Below, in pieces: positions 10,375 through 22,391 of a stretch of DNA of 64,000 bases. Made by a program: the position numbers and the translations under genes. Under the pieces are notes generated by a model that saw only the letters and a program-made list of their open reading frames with translations, searched no databases and was not told where the DNA came from. Position 1 is the first letter of the stretch, and every line of letters starts with the position of its first letter. This DNA comes from Buddleja alternifolia (taxonomy: Eukaryota > Streptophyta > Magnoliopsida > Lamiales > Scrophulariaceae), in NCBI GenBank assembly GCA_019426215.1, contig CM033395.1, positions 1,681,501-1,745,500 of the forward strand. The letters run 5' to 3'.

Positions 10375-10493
10375 GTGCACAATTGTGCTAATTTTAGCAC
10401 CATTGTGCCAAATTTTCGCATTTTGAAAATTTTTGGGTGCACAGTTATGCAGAAATTTCGCATAAAAATAAACACGCCGTGCACAATTGTGCA
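10375..10493. repeat. Palindrome cluster TGCACAATTGTGCA in 3' UTR of element B
   Basis: TGCACAATTGTGCA (10480-10493) is a perfect 14-nt palindrome. GTGCACAATTGTGC (10375-10388), GCACCATTGTGC (10397-10408) and GTGCACAGTTATGCA (about 10437-10451) are variants. A related near-palindrome is in both LTRs of this element (6595-6610, 23518-23533). Confidence 0.8.
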
Positions 10494-10613
10494 ACAAGTT
10501 CGCACTTTGGCACACACGAAAAAAAAATTCAAATTTTGAAAATTTGGTCAAAATCCCCAATTCGGTCAAAACCACACCAACACTCAATTTCAACCAAAAT
10601 TTCTCTCTCTCTC

Positions 10614-10833
10614 TGTGATACCCGAGTTTTTTTTAGTCGACTAGTTTCTATCTAAAGCATTAGGACATGACCTAGGATCTTAGACATATGTTCAAGGGAG
10701 ATATTAGATTATACATCTTAGGTAAATTAAAGGATCTAGTATTCCACTTTCATTTCACTCTATAATAATAATAATATAAAAAAAAAAGGTAGAAAATGGG
10801 GCCTTGACCGACCACACCACCATCACACCATAC

Positions 10834-10878
<45 letters not shown>

Positions 10879-12720
10879 GCCTTAGTTTCATTATTTTAGT
10901 TTACAAACAAATATCTCTTCACTCTTCTTCTCCATTTTCATCATCTTCAACCCTCTTCATCCTTCCATTCAAGTTATATATAGATAGATACAAATTACTA
11001 TATTAGCTTCAACCTCAACCATCTTCACACTTGTGGGTAGCATTAAAGGTAACTTGTAATTCCTTGATCTTACATTAGTAGGTAATGGTAGAGGCTAAAT
11101 GTGCTTTGAAAATGTTATTGCATGGGTATTAGAAGAGTAGATCTATGAGTTTTAAGCTTAAATTTACAATTTGTAGTAACTAACCTAAAGGCTTAAATGA
11201 AGAAATCACACATGCATGACAATTGTAAGTTGGGTCTTTAAATCTGCTGCTGATTTCAAAGAATTGTATCGAAATGACGAAATGTTATTTGAGTTCAAAA
11301 CTTTTATTGTGTATGTTACTGCATGTCGAAAATATTTCTGGAATTTTGTGGGATGTTTAGAGTTGTAATGTGAATTATGGAAATTGTTAAGTATAGACTG
11401 CCAGAAGCCTTACGGGATTTCAAAATGTTTGTTTGAGACATCATTTGGGGTTCTTACAAACTTTATTTTAATTTCAAAATTTTACAAGGGGATAATCATA
11501 TGTATTGGGGTTGTGGTGTATGAAATTGGGGCTTAGTGGATTAAAGGGTGATTTTATATGAATTCTAAAGTAATACTGCCCCAGTAAAAAATTAAACCCA
11601 ATTTTACTTCGGTTTTGAATAAAATAGCCACATTTTAAGTGACCATTTACCTTGGAAAAATTTATCTAAGGTCTTTTAACAAATTTAGAACATTTATGAA
11701 AAAATTTCACCCACAATTATTGAGTTTATGATTTTTTAACAATGCATACACTAAAACTGCACAAATCTGTTTTTATGCCTCTTATCGACCTTTTGGGGAA
11801 GATTGAAATTAAGCCTAGTTTTCATTAAGGTAACTTGTTGTGCATGTTTGTATAGTTATTAGGACCTCATAGACTACCCCGGGTGGACTTTAGACGAGTT
11901 AGAAAATGAGTTTCTGATATAATTTTCGCTTAGCAGGTGTTGTGGGTGAGACGAACGAGTGTTCAGGGTACCCAAAGTATTCCACTTTTAAGACGCGTGT
12001 TCAGGGGTGATAAGGAAGAAGCAGAGGGACCCAAAGTGCTATGGGTAAATCATCGGACGCGATGGTATTGCTAACATGGCCCCCTACTGCTTAAGCGTGA
12101 CGTGTACGTGTTACTTAAACATGTCTTGTACATAATACTTGCATTGAGTCTTGTACGTGGTACTTACATTGACTGCTCACTTTAAAAATGCATGTTTTCA
12201 AACTTAAATATCATGCCACCAATCATCCCAGCTTTATCATGAACGAAATTGTTTAAGCATGTTTTCCATGACATTTGACACCACCTCACCGTGCATATAC
12301 TAAGACCTTGTCTCATACTAGCTATTGCTTACTTGTTACCATGATCATAAATTGTTTTTCTTATTTAGGATTTCAATGATCCTTCGAATATCAATAAAAA
12401 CCATTTTAAGCAACTTACACATAAGCACTGGCACTCACTAAGCCTTTGCTTACGTATTTTCTTTTCCTTCCAGTCATGGGCAAGAGCGGGTGGCAATAGC
12501 TTGACATACCTTTTGGGAACTTTTGTAATAGTTATTTTGACTTCCATCGTTAGCAGTTTTTTTGACATGTTAGACATGATATATGATGTTTATATGTAGT
12601 ATGGGTTTGTATTAGGCTAAACGATGATGATATTTTGTGTATTTTATTCCGCTGCTAGCCTTTATCCTTGAGAACGTATCGTTAAGTTATTATCGTGCCA
12701 CCTTAAGTTCGGGCGTTACA
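10614..12720 (+). repeat. 5' LTR of chromovirus C
   Basis: This 2,107-bp LTR has a (TA)n tract at about 10838-10875. Compared with the 3' LTR it lacks about 540 bp after GACGAACGAG (near 11950-11959) and has about 30 bp of patchwork in its place, part of which resembles nearby LTR sequence. Confidence 0.9.
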
Positions 12721-12723
12721 GAG

Positions 12724-12735
12724 TGGTATCAGAGC
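12724..12735 (+). other. Primer binding site, tRNA-iMet
   Basis: TGGTATCAGAGC, the standard complement of the plant initiator methionine tRNA 3' end, starts 3 nt after the 5' LTR. Confidence 0.9.
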
Positions 12736-12930
12736 TTGGATGTGAAAAATAACATCTAAGCGTAAACCAGGATAGGGTCCTCGGTTTGGGATGGAACCCA
12801 ATTGTAACATGCTCAATGATCTTTGAGCCACGAGAGAGGAATAATCAATTTTTGGAGATCTGTGTGTGACTTGCTTACTAGCATGACCCGTTACTTATAT
12901 TAAGTTTCCTTGTTCTTAAAACTTTTAGGT

Positions 12931-13683
12931 ATGGTTTGTTCATCTTCATCCTCTAGTGGTTATCGATATGTTGGTCGGCGTAGATCGGGTAGTGAGAGGC
13001 GATCGGGGAGACATTTTCCTATGATTCATAATGGACGACGTTACTATAGTATTGCGGAGATGAAACAGGCACATAGGACGGTTTCTCGACTTCGGGTCCA
13101 ATTAATGAGTGCGAGGACTCAAGTGGTTAGCCTAAAGAGAGAGTTAAGAAGTGCTCGAGATGAGGTAAAGACACATGAAGGACGTATAGACATATTGCAA
13201 GGGGAGACCATACCGACATATGAGGAGGAAGTTAGTGAATTGCAGGATGTCAATGATTCATTGTTTCAACAAGTACAACAACAAAAGGAGCATATTCAGC
13301 TCCAAGGAGCAAACATTATGGAGTTACAGGGACATGTTGAGAATCTCCAAAATCAATTGAATGAAGTGCAACAATTGAGGGAGCACGAACTTCAAAACAT
13401 TATGGAGGAAAGAATGGAGAATACCGAAAGATTGGCTATTATTGGGGACCGTCTACTTGATGTGGCAAAACTTGTCCCCAGTCTAAATGTACATCGGGGT
13501 AATGACGAGGGTGCACCGATGCCTGAAGAGCAAGTGCAACAAGTCGAGGAGGAGGAGGAGGATCCTGAGGAAGATATAGGGTTTCATGGGAATGACTGGA
13601 TAGATGAGGATGAGCTAGTAGGAGAGGCAGATTTAGTGGATGATGTCGGGGAAGAGAGTGATGTGTCTACTGTAGATGATTAG
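12931..13683 (+). CDS. Extra ORF upstream of gag in chromovirus C: coiled-coil protein with acidic tail
   Basis: An uninterrupted frame lies between the primer site and gag. The best start is ATG 12931 (MVCSSSSSSGYRYVGRRR); an in-frame ATG at 12910 would add 7 residues. The 250-residue product has a Ser/Arg-rich basic N-terminus (to about residue 40), a long heptad-patterned middle (about 50-180, many Gln, Glu, Leu and Val) that should form a coiled coil, and a very acidic C-terminus (about 190-250). There is no zinc finger or enzymatic motif, and it is not a gag duplicate. Most plant chromoviruses carry only gag-pol, so this ORF is an addition; Ogre-type Ty3 elements are known for an extra ORF in the same place but in another lineage. 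Full openness in a young element argues it was functional recently. Its role is unknown. Confidence 0.7.
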   Translation: MVCSSSSSSGYRYVGRRRSGSERRSGRHFPMIHNGRRYYSIAEMKQAHRTVSRLRVQLMSARTQVVSLKRELRSARDEVKTHEGRIDILQGETIPTYEEEVSELQDVNDSLFQQVQQQKEHIQLQGANIMELQGHVENLQNQLNEVQQLREHELQNIMEERMENTERLAIIGDRLLDVAKLVPSLNVHRGNDEGAPMPEEQVQQVEEEEEDPEEDIGFHGNDWIDEDELVGEADLVDDVGEESDVSTVDD

Positions 13684-13998
13684 TGGAAGCGTTAGTGATA
13701 GTTAGCATGCCCTTTTGATAGTTAGCATGGTAGATAGACTCGATATATGCTAACTTGTCGTGGTACGACCCTTTTGGATGATGGGTGTATACACGGTCGA
13801 TAACGTTTGTGGAACTAAACGCTTATGTGTATGAAATGATTTCTTTTGATAGTGATAACAAGTTGTTTAATGGAGTGTTTATGGTTATATGTTTGGATAT
13901 TTATTTAGATATATGTTAGACCCTATTATATCTTACATCCCTTAGTCTCCTTACCACCTGAATAATCATTTACCTTATTGTATATGTTACCCTTAGTA

Positions 13999-16900
13999 AT
14001 GGAAGAAAGGCGTGGACGGGGAAGACCTCGAAGAATTGCACAAGGACCTATTAGGGATGCCGATTAGGGAGGCCAGCCCAATGTTCACCACGAGGGGCCA
14101 CGAGTACATGAAGATCCTCCCAGAGACCAACCAGTAGGAGGAGATAACTTGACTGCACAAGCTTTGCAACAGTTACTAATGTTTATGCAACAACAAGCCG
14201 CACAAGCCCAACCTCAAGGTCCTCAGGCACAAGCACAAGAGGCCCATGATAAAGCATTAGAACGCTTCTTGAGATTTAACCCACCTGAGTTTCTAGGTGA
14301 ACCTGATGACATCAGGGCGGAACGCTGGCTTGAGAAGATGGAGAGCATCTCTTCAGCATTGAACTATACCGAAGAACAACAAGTGACATTCGCAGTGTTC
14401 CGTTTAGACGCGGGTGCTAGGAATTGGTGGAGGACTATTCAAGAAAAATGGGTTACAAACGACACACCAAAAACTTGGGCCAACTTCACTCAAGAGTTTA
14501 AGGAGCAATACATTCCACAAGTGGTTCGAGAAGCTAGAAGGGATGAGTTTTATCACTTGAAACAAGGAAGCCTGTCTGTAGCTCAATATGAGTCTGAGTT
14601 CCATAGATTGTCTAAGTATGCTCCGAATCTGGTGAGCACAGAGGAAGATAAATTGTATAAGTTTGTGAAGGGACTTAGAAATGATCTTCAAGATCGGTTG
14701 TTGTCAATCGAACTAGAGTCATACATGGCAGCTGTAAAGGTAGCTGCTAGAATTGAAAAAGGGACTGAACGTCTTGGACTCCGCACCGGGCAGGGTAGTA
14801 GGTTTAGAGCACCACCCTCGAATGAAATGCATAGACGAGAAAAGAAGTTTCAGAAAATTAATCACGGGAGTGGTGGAGGGAATGGAAAAGCAAAGATGGT
14901 AGAATCGCACCGAAAACTCTGCACCTACTGCTACAAGGGACCACATGATCCATCTCAATGTTGGCATAAATTGGGAAGGTGTCTCAAATGTGGAAGTGAT
15001 CAACACAGAGTAAACCAATGTCCTTCTATGGCACCACATGGGAATAATCGGGGCCCATTTCAAGGAGGAAATCAGACAGGAAACCAAGTTGGACCTGGGA
15101 GAAACGTCGGAAGACCTAAGGTTCACGCTCGAGCATTCGCTCTAGTAGGACAAGAGATACCAGAAGATACAAATGTAGTAGAAGGTACGCTTCTTGTCTG
15201 TGGTTGTCAAGCTAAAGTCTTATTTGACCCTGGATCGTCACATTCATTTGTTAACACTCATCATGCACCAAAATTGCATCAAAATTTTGAATTATTACCC
15301 TATTGTGTAGAAGTCACAACACCCATGGGTAGTAGCGTTGTGACTGATTCTGTTATTAAGGCTTGTGATGTCATCATTAGTGGGAGATCATTTCCAGCAG
15401 ATCTTATAATATTACCTATACAAGAGTATGATATCATTCTAGGAATGGATTGGTTGTCTTACCACCATGCACAGATGGATTGCCATACCAAGGTTGTTAG
15501 GCTTCCAGATATAGAATTCACGGGAAGTGCAAGGACTACTATAGTACCAGTCATCTCGGCTGTCAGGGCACGAAAAGCCCTTTGGAAGGGAAGCCAGGCT
15601 TACTTAGCGTTCATGATTAACAAGGCAAATGATAAAGGGAATGTTAACGAAGTACCTGTAGTGTCTGAATTCCTTGATGTATTTCCGGAAGCATTAACTT
15701 CCTTACCACCAGATAGGGAAATCGAGTTCTCTATTGAACTTTTACCCGGAACGGCCCCAATAGCTAAGAACCCATACCGGATTTCACCGATTGAACTTAA
15801 GGAGTTGAAAGATCAACTCCAAAAGTTGTTGGAGATTGGGTTCATTAGACCTAGTACTTCGCCATGGGGAGCACCTGTGTTATTTGTGAAAAAGAAGGAC
15901 GGATCATTAAGGTTATGTATTAATTATCGTGGGTTGAATAATGTAACAATAAAGAACAAGTACCCTCTTCCACGAATCGACGAGTTATTTGATCAACTTC
16001 AAGGAGCTAGAGTATATTCGAAACTCGATTTGCAGCAAGGATATTACCAACTAAAATTTCGTCCGGAGGATGTACCTAAGACTGCTTTTCAAACAAGATA
16101 TGGACACTACGAGTTTGTAGTAATGCCATTTGGATTGACTAACGCCCCAGCAACTTTCATGGATCTTATGCATAGGATATTCCACCGTTTTCTGGATCAA
16201 TTTGTGGTGATATTTAGAGATGACATCCTTGTCTATTCTAAGAGCGAAGATGATCATAAACGACACCTAAAGATGGTGTTGCAAACCTTGAGAGATAACA
16301 AGCTCTACGCAAAATTCAGCAAGTGTGAATTTTGGTTAGCTAAGGTTGCCTTCTTAGGTCATGTGATTTCAGGTAATGGAATTTGTGTCGACCCCTCGAA
16401 AATTAAATCTATTGTTGAATGGAAAAGGCCTGAGAATGCCACGGAAATAAGGAGTTTCTTAGGCTTGGCAGGGTACTATCGTAGATTTGTCAAGGATTTT
16501 TCGAAAATAGTTGGACCATTGACTCGATTGACTCAGAAGAAAACTAAGTTTGAATGGAATGAGAAATGTGAGTCTAGCTTCCAAGAGTTAAAAAGAAGGC
16601 TCACAACAGCACCAGTATTAGTTCTCCCTGATGGAATTGATAACTTTGTGGTTTATAGTGATGCCTCGAAGGACGGACTTGGATGTGTGCTGATGCAAAA
16701 TGGTAATGTGATTGCTTACGCATCACGGAAACTCAAACCCTACGAGCAAAACTACCCAACCCATGACCTAGAGTTAGCTGCCATTATCTTTGCGTTAAAG
16801 AAATGGAGACACTACCTATACGGAGCATCCTTCATAATTTATACTGACCACAAAAGCCTTAAGTATCTCTTCTCTCAAAAGGAGTTGAATTTGAGGCAAC

Positions 16901-18597
16901 GAAGGTGGATGGAACTCCTTGAGGACTATAATTGTTCAATTCAATACCACCCTGGCAAAGCTAATGTGGTAGCAGATGCGTTAAGTCGTAAAGCGACCGT
17001 TGCAAGATTAATGGTTAAGGAATGGAGGATGTTAGAGGATATGAGCTTTTGGAATCCAAGGGAATCTGGGTTACATATTAGGTGTTCTAATATCAGAGTA
17101 GAACCCGATATTCTTGGAAGGTTCAAAATTTCACAAGAGGAAGATCTTAAGTTCAAGAGTTTAAGAGAGAAGATCCTTCATGGAGATAGACCTGAATTTA
17201 ATATCGGAAAGGACGGTCTGATACGGTTTAAGAACCGAGTATGCGTACCAGATGATGCTAATGTGAAGAAGTTGGTTTTGGACGAAGCGCATCGCTCCAA
17301 ATATACCATACATCCTGGAGGAAATAAAATGTACAAGGATTTGAAACAGCATTATTGGTGGGTTAATATGAAGAACCAAGTCGCAGAATATGTTGCAAGA
17401 TGCTTGACCTGCCAACAAGTGAAAGCAGAACACCAACGACCTTCTGGACTTTTACAGCCTTTGGAAATACCTGAATGGAAGTGGGAGTATGTGACAATGG
17501 ATTTTGTAACCGACTTACCACGAACCTCGAGTGGCCAAGATTCTGTTTGGATAGTTGTGGACAGACTCACAAAATCAGCTCATTTCTTACCAATGCGAAA
17601 GGTGGATCCTCTCAATAAGTTAGCCCGCTTATACATCAAAGAAATTGTGAGACTCCACGGTGTTCCAGTCAACATTGTCTCAGATAGAGACCCAAGATTC
17701 GTCTCGCGATTTTGGAAAAGCCTACATGTAGAATTGGGAACTAAGCTTAGTTTTAGTACATCAGCTCACCCTCAGTCGGATGGACAATCTGAGCGCGTCA
17801 TTCAAATACTAGAAGACATGTTGCGAGCGTGTGTTTTGGATTTTAAAGGAAATTGGGATCAATACCAAGCTTTAGCAGAATTTGCTTATAACAATAGCTA
17901 TCAGGCCACAATTGGAATGGCACCATATGAAGCCTTATATGGGAGAAAGTGCAGGTCCCCAATTCATTGGGAAGTTGGAGATACATGGATTCCTAAGAGG
18001 AGAAATCAGGGACAAATAACGTTTCCACAATTGGAATTGGTACAAGAAGCTATAGATAAAATCCAAATTGTCCAGGAACGAATGAAAACTGCACAGAGTC
18101 GTCAGAAGAGTTACGCCGATCAAAGAAGAAAAGACTTAGAATTTTTCGTCGGAGATGAGGTTTTCTTGCGGCTATCTCCTCGGAAAGGCATCGTTCAACA
18201 TAAGAAAGGTGGAAAGTTAAGTCCTAGATTTGTTGGACCTTTCAAGATCTTGGAAAGAGTTGGAAAAGTAGCATATCGACTGGCACTCTCGCCAGCACTC
18301 TCTGGTTCGCACGATGTCTTTCACGTAAGCAAGTTAAAGAAATACCGACCCGATCCTGAACATGTACTCAAGGTGGATGCAATACCAATTCAGAACAATT
18401 TGACTTATGAAGAAAAACCGATAAAGATTGTGGACAAGAAAGTGCGTGAGCTGCGGACTAAAAGCATCCCAATGGTAAAGGTGTTATGGGAAAATCACGA
18501 CAATCTAGAAGAAGCAACTTGGGAAACCGAGGATTACATGCGAAGACACTACCCGGAATTGTTCTCAGGTGAGAATTTGGGGACCAAATTCTTTTAA
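13999..18597 (+). CDS. Chromovirus gag-pol polyprotein with one early in-frame stop
   Basis: The frame starts at ATG 13999, meets TAG at 14065-14067, then stays open to TAA 18595-18597; the next in-frame ATG is 14179. In order it holds: gag core (RNWWRTIQ, near 14420); zinc knuckle [14 protein letters not shown] (14980-15021) preceded by a second Cys/His-rich stretch; protease FDPGSSHSF (about 15223-15249); reverse transcriptase with [12 protein letters not shown] and the active-site box reading F-R-D-D (16213-16224), where the position before the two Asp is usually hydrophobic; RNase H ([10 protein letters not shown]); integrase with the HHCC zinc domain (ending CLTCQQVK) and the Asp/Asp/Glu core ([25 protein letters not shown]); then a chromodomain-like tail (about 18415-18590; [21 protein letters not shown]). 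Length matches a full chromovirus polyprotein. The early stop and the Arg beside the catalytic Asp pair probably impair this copy. Confidence 0.93.
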
Positions 18598-18608
18598 GGA
18601 GGAGAGAA
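18598..18608 (+). promoter_or_regulatory. Polypurine tract of chromovirus C
   Basis: GGAGGAGAGAA directly follows the gag-pol stop codon and directly precedes the 3' LTR, so there is no 3' untranslated spacer. Confidence 0.85.
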
Positions 18609-18821
18609 TGTGATACCCGAGTTTTTTTTAGTCGACTAGTTTCTATCTAAAGCATTAGGACATGACCTAGGATCTTAGACATATGTTCAAGGGAGATATT
18701 AGATTATACATCTTAGGTAAATTAAAGGATCTAGTATTCCACTTTCATTTCACTCTATAATAATAATAATATAAAAAAAAAGGGTAGAAAATGGGGCCTT
18801 GACCGACCACCACCATCACAC

Positions 18822-18883
<62 letters not shown>

Positions 18884-21253
18884 GCCTTAGTTTCATTATT
18901 TTAGTTTACAAACAAATATCTCTTCACTCTTCTTCTCCATTTTCATCATCTTCAACCCTCTTCATCCTTCCATTCAAGTTATATATAGATAGATACAAAT
19001 TACTATATTAGCTTCAACCTCAACCATCTTCACACTTGTGGGTAGCATTAAAGGTAACTTGTAATTCCTTGATCTTACATTAGTAGGTAATGGTAGAGGC
19101 TAAATGTGCTTTGAAAATGTTATTGCATGGGTATTAGAAGAGTAGATCTATGAGTTTTAAGCTTAAATTTACAATTTGTAGTAACTAACCTAAAGGCTTA
19201 AATGAAGAAATCACACATGCATGACAATTGTAAGTTGGGTCTTTAAATCTGCTGCTGATTTCAAAGAATTGTATCGAAATGGTTATTTGAGTTCAAAACT
19301 TTTACTGTGTATGTTACTGCATGTCTAAAATATTTCTGGAATTTTGTGGGATATTTAGAGTTGTAATGTGAATTATGCAAATTGTTACGTATAGACTGCC
19401 AGAAGCCTTACGGGATTTCAAAATGTTTGTTTGAGACATCATTTGGGGTTCTTACGAACTTTATTTTGATTTCAAAATTTTCAAGGGGATAATCATATGT
19501 ATTGGGGTTGTGGTGTATGACATTGGGGCTTATTGGATTAAAGGGTGATTTTATATGAATTTTAAAGTAATACTGCCCCAGTAAAAAATTAAACCCAATT
19601 TTACTTCGGTTTTGAATAAAATAGCCACATTTTAAGTGACCATTTACCTTTGAAAAATTTATCTAAGGTCTTTTAACAAATTTAGAACATTTATGAAAAA
19701 ATTTCACCCACAATTATTGAGTTTATGATTTTTTAACAATGCATACACTAAAACTGCACAAATCTGTTTTTATGCCTCTTATCGACCTTTTGGGGAAGAT
19801 TGAAATTAAGCCTAGTTTTCATTAAGGTAACTTGTTGTGCATGTTTATATAGTTATTAGGACCTCATAGACTACCCCGGGTGGACTTTAGACGAGTTAGA
19901 AAATGAGTTTCTAATATAATTTTCGCTTAGCAGGTGTTGTGGGTGAGACGAACGAGGACAACGCCGTATAAGCTTGGACGTAGCGTGAGTGCCTCCAAAA
20001 TTAGTACTATTTTCAAAACTGGAAGGAAATAGTTTTAAAATGATATATATATATATATATATTAATGTTTATCTACGGGCCTATCATAAATTCTCATTTC
20101 AAAAGAGATTGGGCGTAGTACTTTTGAATATTCAATTATCACCGAACTGTGATCATTTTTCAGTCATGAATAACTATTTGCACAGATTCTTAATCATTTT
20201 AATTGTATATTTGAATCATGGGTTTTCAAAAAGTCATTGCACTTGGTCTTGTATTGTGATCATTTCCATGATGGTGTTCTTGTGACATGTTTCATCTTGC
20301 GTGGTTGTGTTGGGCCCAAGGTCGGGCGATGGATAGGGCAGGGTTTGGCCGGTCAAGCATGGGCTTGCGGTCTTAAACAGTTCCCGCTATCCACGTCCAG
20401 ATCCATGCACCTAGGACGGAGTGCTCTGAGGGTGCTTGGGTCATTTATCGTGTGGCATATTCCGGATATGACCAAATCGGGCATCGCGAGCCTGCGTGGG
20501 GAGGTATAAGGTGATGGCTTTTAAGCCGCGTGTTCAGGGGTGATAAGGAAGAAGCAGAGGGACCCAAAGTGCTATGGGTAAATCATCGGACACGATGGTA
20601 TTGCTAACATGGCCCCCTACTGCTTAAGCGTGACGTGTACGTGTTACTTAAACATGTCTTGTACATGATACTTGCATTGAGTCTTGTACGTGGTACTTAC
20701 ATTGACTGCTCACTTTAAAAATGCATGTTTTCAAACTTAAATATCATGCCACCAATCATCCCAGCTTTATCATGAACGAAATTGTTTAAGCATGTTTTCC
20801 ATGACATTTGACACCACCTCACCGTGCAGATACTAAGACCTTGTCTCATACTAGCTATTGCTTACTTGTTACCATGATCATAAATTGCTTTTCTTATTTA
20901 GGATTTCAATGATCCTTCGAAAATCAATAAAAACCATTTTAAGCAACTTACACACAAGCACTGGCACTCACTAAGCCTTTGCTTACGTATTTTCTTTTCC
21001 TTCCAGTCATGGGCAAGAGCGGGTGGCAATAGCTTGACATACCTTTTGGGAACTTTTGTAATAGTTATTTTGACTTCCATCGTTAGCAGTTTTCTTGACA
21101 TGTTAGACATGATATATGATGTTTATATGTAGTATGGGTTTGTATTAGGCTAAACGATGATGATATTTTGTGTATTTTATTCCTCTGCTAGCCTTTATCC
21201 TTGAGAACGTATCGTTAAGTTATTATCGTGCCACCTTAAGTTCGGGCGTTACA
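18609..21253 (+). repeat. 3' LTR of chromovirus C (longer copy)
   Basis: This 2,645-bp LTR includes a longer (TA)n tract (about 18826-18881) and the segment 19958-20520 that is missing from the 5' LTR. That segment contains a shorter (TA)n run at 20041-20061 and reads like normal chromovirus LTR sequence, so the difference is better explained as loss from the 5' copy than gain here. Confidence 0.9.
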
Positions 21254-22350
21254 CTCTCTCTCTCTTTCTCTCGTTTTATCTCACACAGAAGAGGGCTCAT
21301 CTTCTTCAGCCAACCTTCCACCGGAGCCATGTCACCGCCGCCGTCATCTCCACAACACAGCCACGCCGCCTCTCGTACAGAACCGAGCGACCGAGCGTGA
21401 CTCAAATCAGAACCGTCGCCGTCCAGCTCAAACAACGCGCCACCTTCGCAATTGTCAGACCAGCGCCGCCGGTTCGTAGTACCGCAACTTCCGGCGCTAG
21501 TGCGTGACTCAAACATCGCACCGCCATGCGCCGGTCGCTACCCACTTAGATCCGCCTCTCTCTCGATTAGTTTCCGCCTCCGCCTTTCTCTAACTCCACA
21601 CCTCCTCTCCGTCATCTTCCACCACCACCTTTGGCCAGAGTCACAACCACCGCCGTCGTGGTTTCTCATAATATCCTTCGCCACTGTCAAATCAGCTCAG
21701 TTCCGTCCCTCTCTCAATATGTTTCAGCCGCCTACACCGTCCACCGCCACACGCCGCGCCGCCGCTCGCCGCTACGTCGCCGCCTCTAGTCCACTCAACA
21801 GCGACCGAGCGCGACTCTCAACCGCGCCGCCATCGCGCAATCCAACTCCAGCAGCAGCGCGCACTACCCCGCCGCCATCTTCTCACATTCACTGATCCAC
21901 TCCGCCGCTGCCGTCGCGTTTGTCCAACGTTCAACTCCACTTCTCTTCCGCTCAGATCCGCCGACACCGTCTTTCTTCTCCGACGAGGACATGGCTGCTG
22001 CTTTGGGTGGAGAATTTGGATTGTACAAAGTTAATTCCTTCCAGCAGGCCGGGGTTTGGTAGTTTTCTCACTATATCGAAGCGGGCTCGATAGAAAATTG
22101 GTTCTCCCATTGACCATGCTCTACAAGCGATCCCCACGGATCCTACTGCGAGAGATCGATTGATAAAAAAGGGGTTTGACAAAATATCCGATAATCTCCG
22201 ACCCTTCACAGGCTTATACAATACTGATAGAGCATGTTTATGAGTTACCCTACCGACTCCCGGGCCATCATGCATATCCATAGGGGAGTATTTCTTTCAC
22301 TGCTATTTTAATTACATTTTGTTTTTGTTCTTGCATATCGGTTGCACTTT
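21254..22350 (+). other. GC-rich part of element B 3' UTR
   Basis: After a CT microsatellite the sequence becomes unusually GC- and CGCC-rich (about 21290-21960), unlike the AT-rich surroundings, then returns to average composition. Open frames such as 21452-21895 are proline/serine/arginine-rich low-complexity readings without a domain. It may be a captured genomic fragment; I cannot identify a source. A further stretch (21977-22280) has a few possible coding runs but stops in every frame. Confidence 0.4.
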
Positions 22351-22353
22351 AGT

Positions 22354-22391
22354 ACATTGAGGACAATGTGCTATTTTTAAGTGTGGGGTGG
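22354..22391 (+). promoter_or_regulatory. Hairpin plus internal purine tract of element B
   Basis: ACATTG-AGGA-CAATGT (22354-22369) can form a 6-bp stem with loop AGGA, followed by GCTATTTTTAAGTGTGGGG. A bare TTAAGTGTGGGG repeats at about 22435-22446. This may be a second plus-strand primer site or a packaging element; the role is inferred. Confidence 0.6.

Larger units (their letters stand above)
10614..21253 (+). mobile_element. Chromovirus (Tekay/Del-like Ty3) element C, nearly intact
   Basis: Complete element with LTRs 10614-12720 and 18609-21253 (TGTGATACCCG to GGGCGTTACA), tRNA-iMet primer site, an extra coiled-coil ORF, a gag-pol frame ending in a chromodomain-like region and a polypurine tract. 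A perfect target duplication CTCTC lies at 10609-10613 and 21254-21258, inside a CT-rich part of the 3' UTR of element B. The LTRs share long identical runs with few differences, so the insertion is recent. The Tekay/Del placement is inferred from LTRs above 2 kb and the C-terminal chromodomain type. Confidence 0.92.

Noticed and set aside
12365..12577. Minus-strand ORF repeated at 20898-21110
   Set aside because: It appears twice only because it lies in both LTRs of chromovirus C; no domain is seen.
14404..14691. Minus-strand ORFs inside gag-pol (also 14719-15126 and 16051-18123)
   Set aside because: They are antisense shadows of the chromovirus polyprotein.
18799..19011. ORF in the chromovirus 3' LTR
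   Set aside because: It consists of (TA)n translation and LTR sequence.
21452..21895. 147-residue ORF in a GC-rich region
   Set aside because: Low-complexity Pro/Ser/Arg composition with no domain; open frames are expected by chance in GC-rich sequence.
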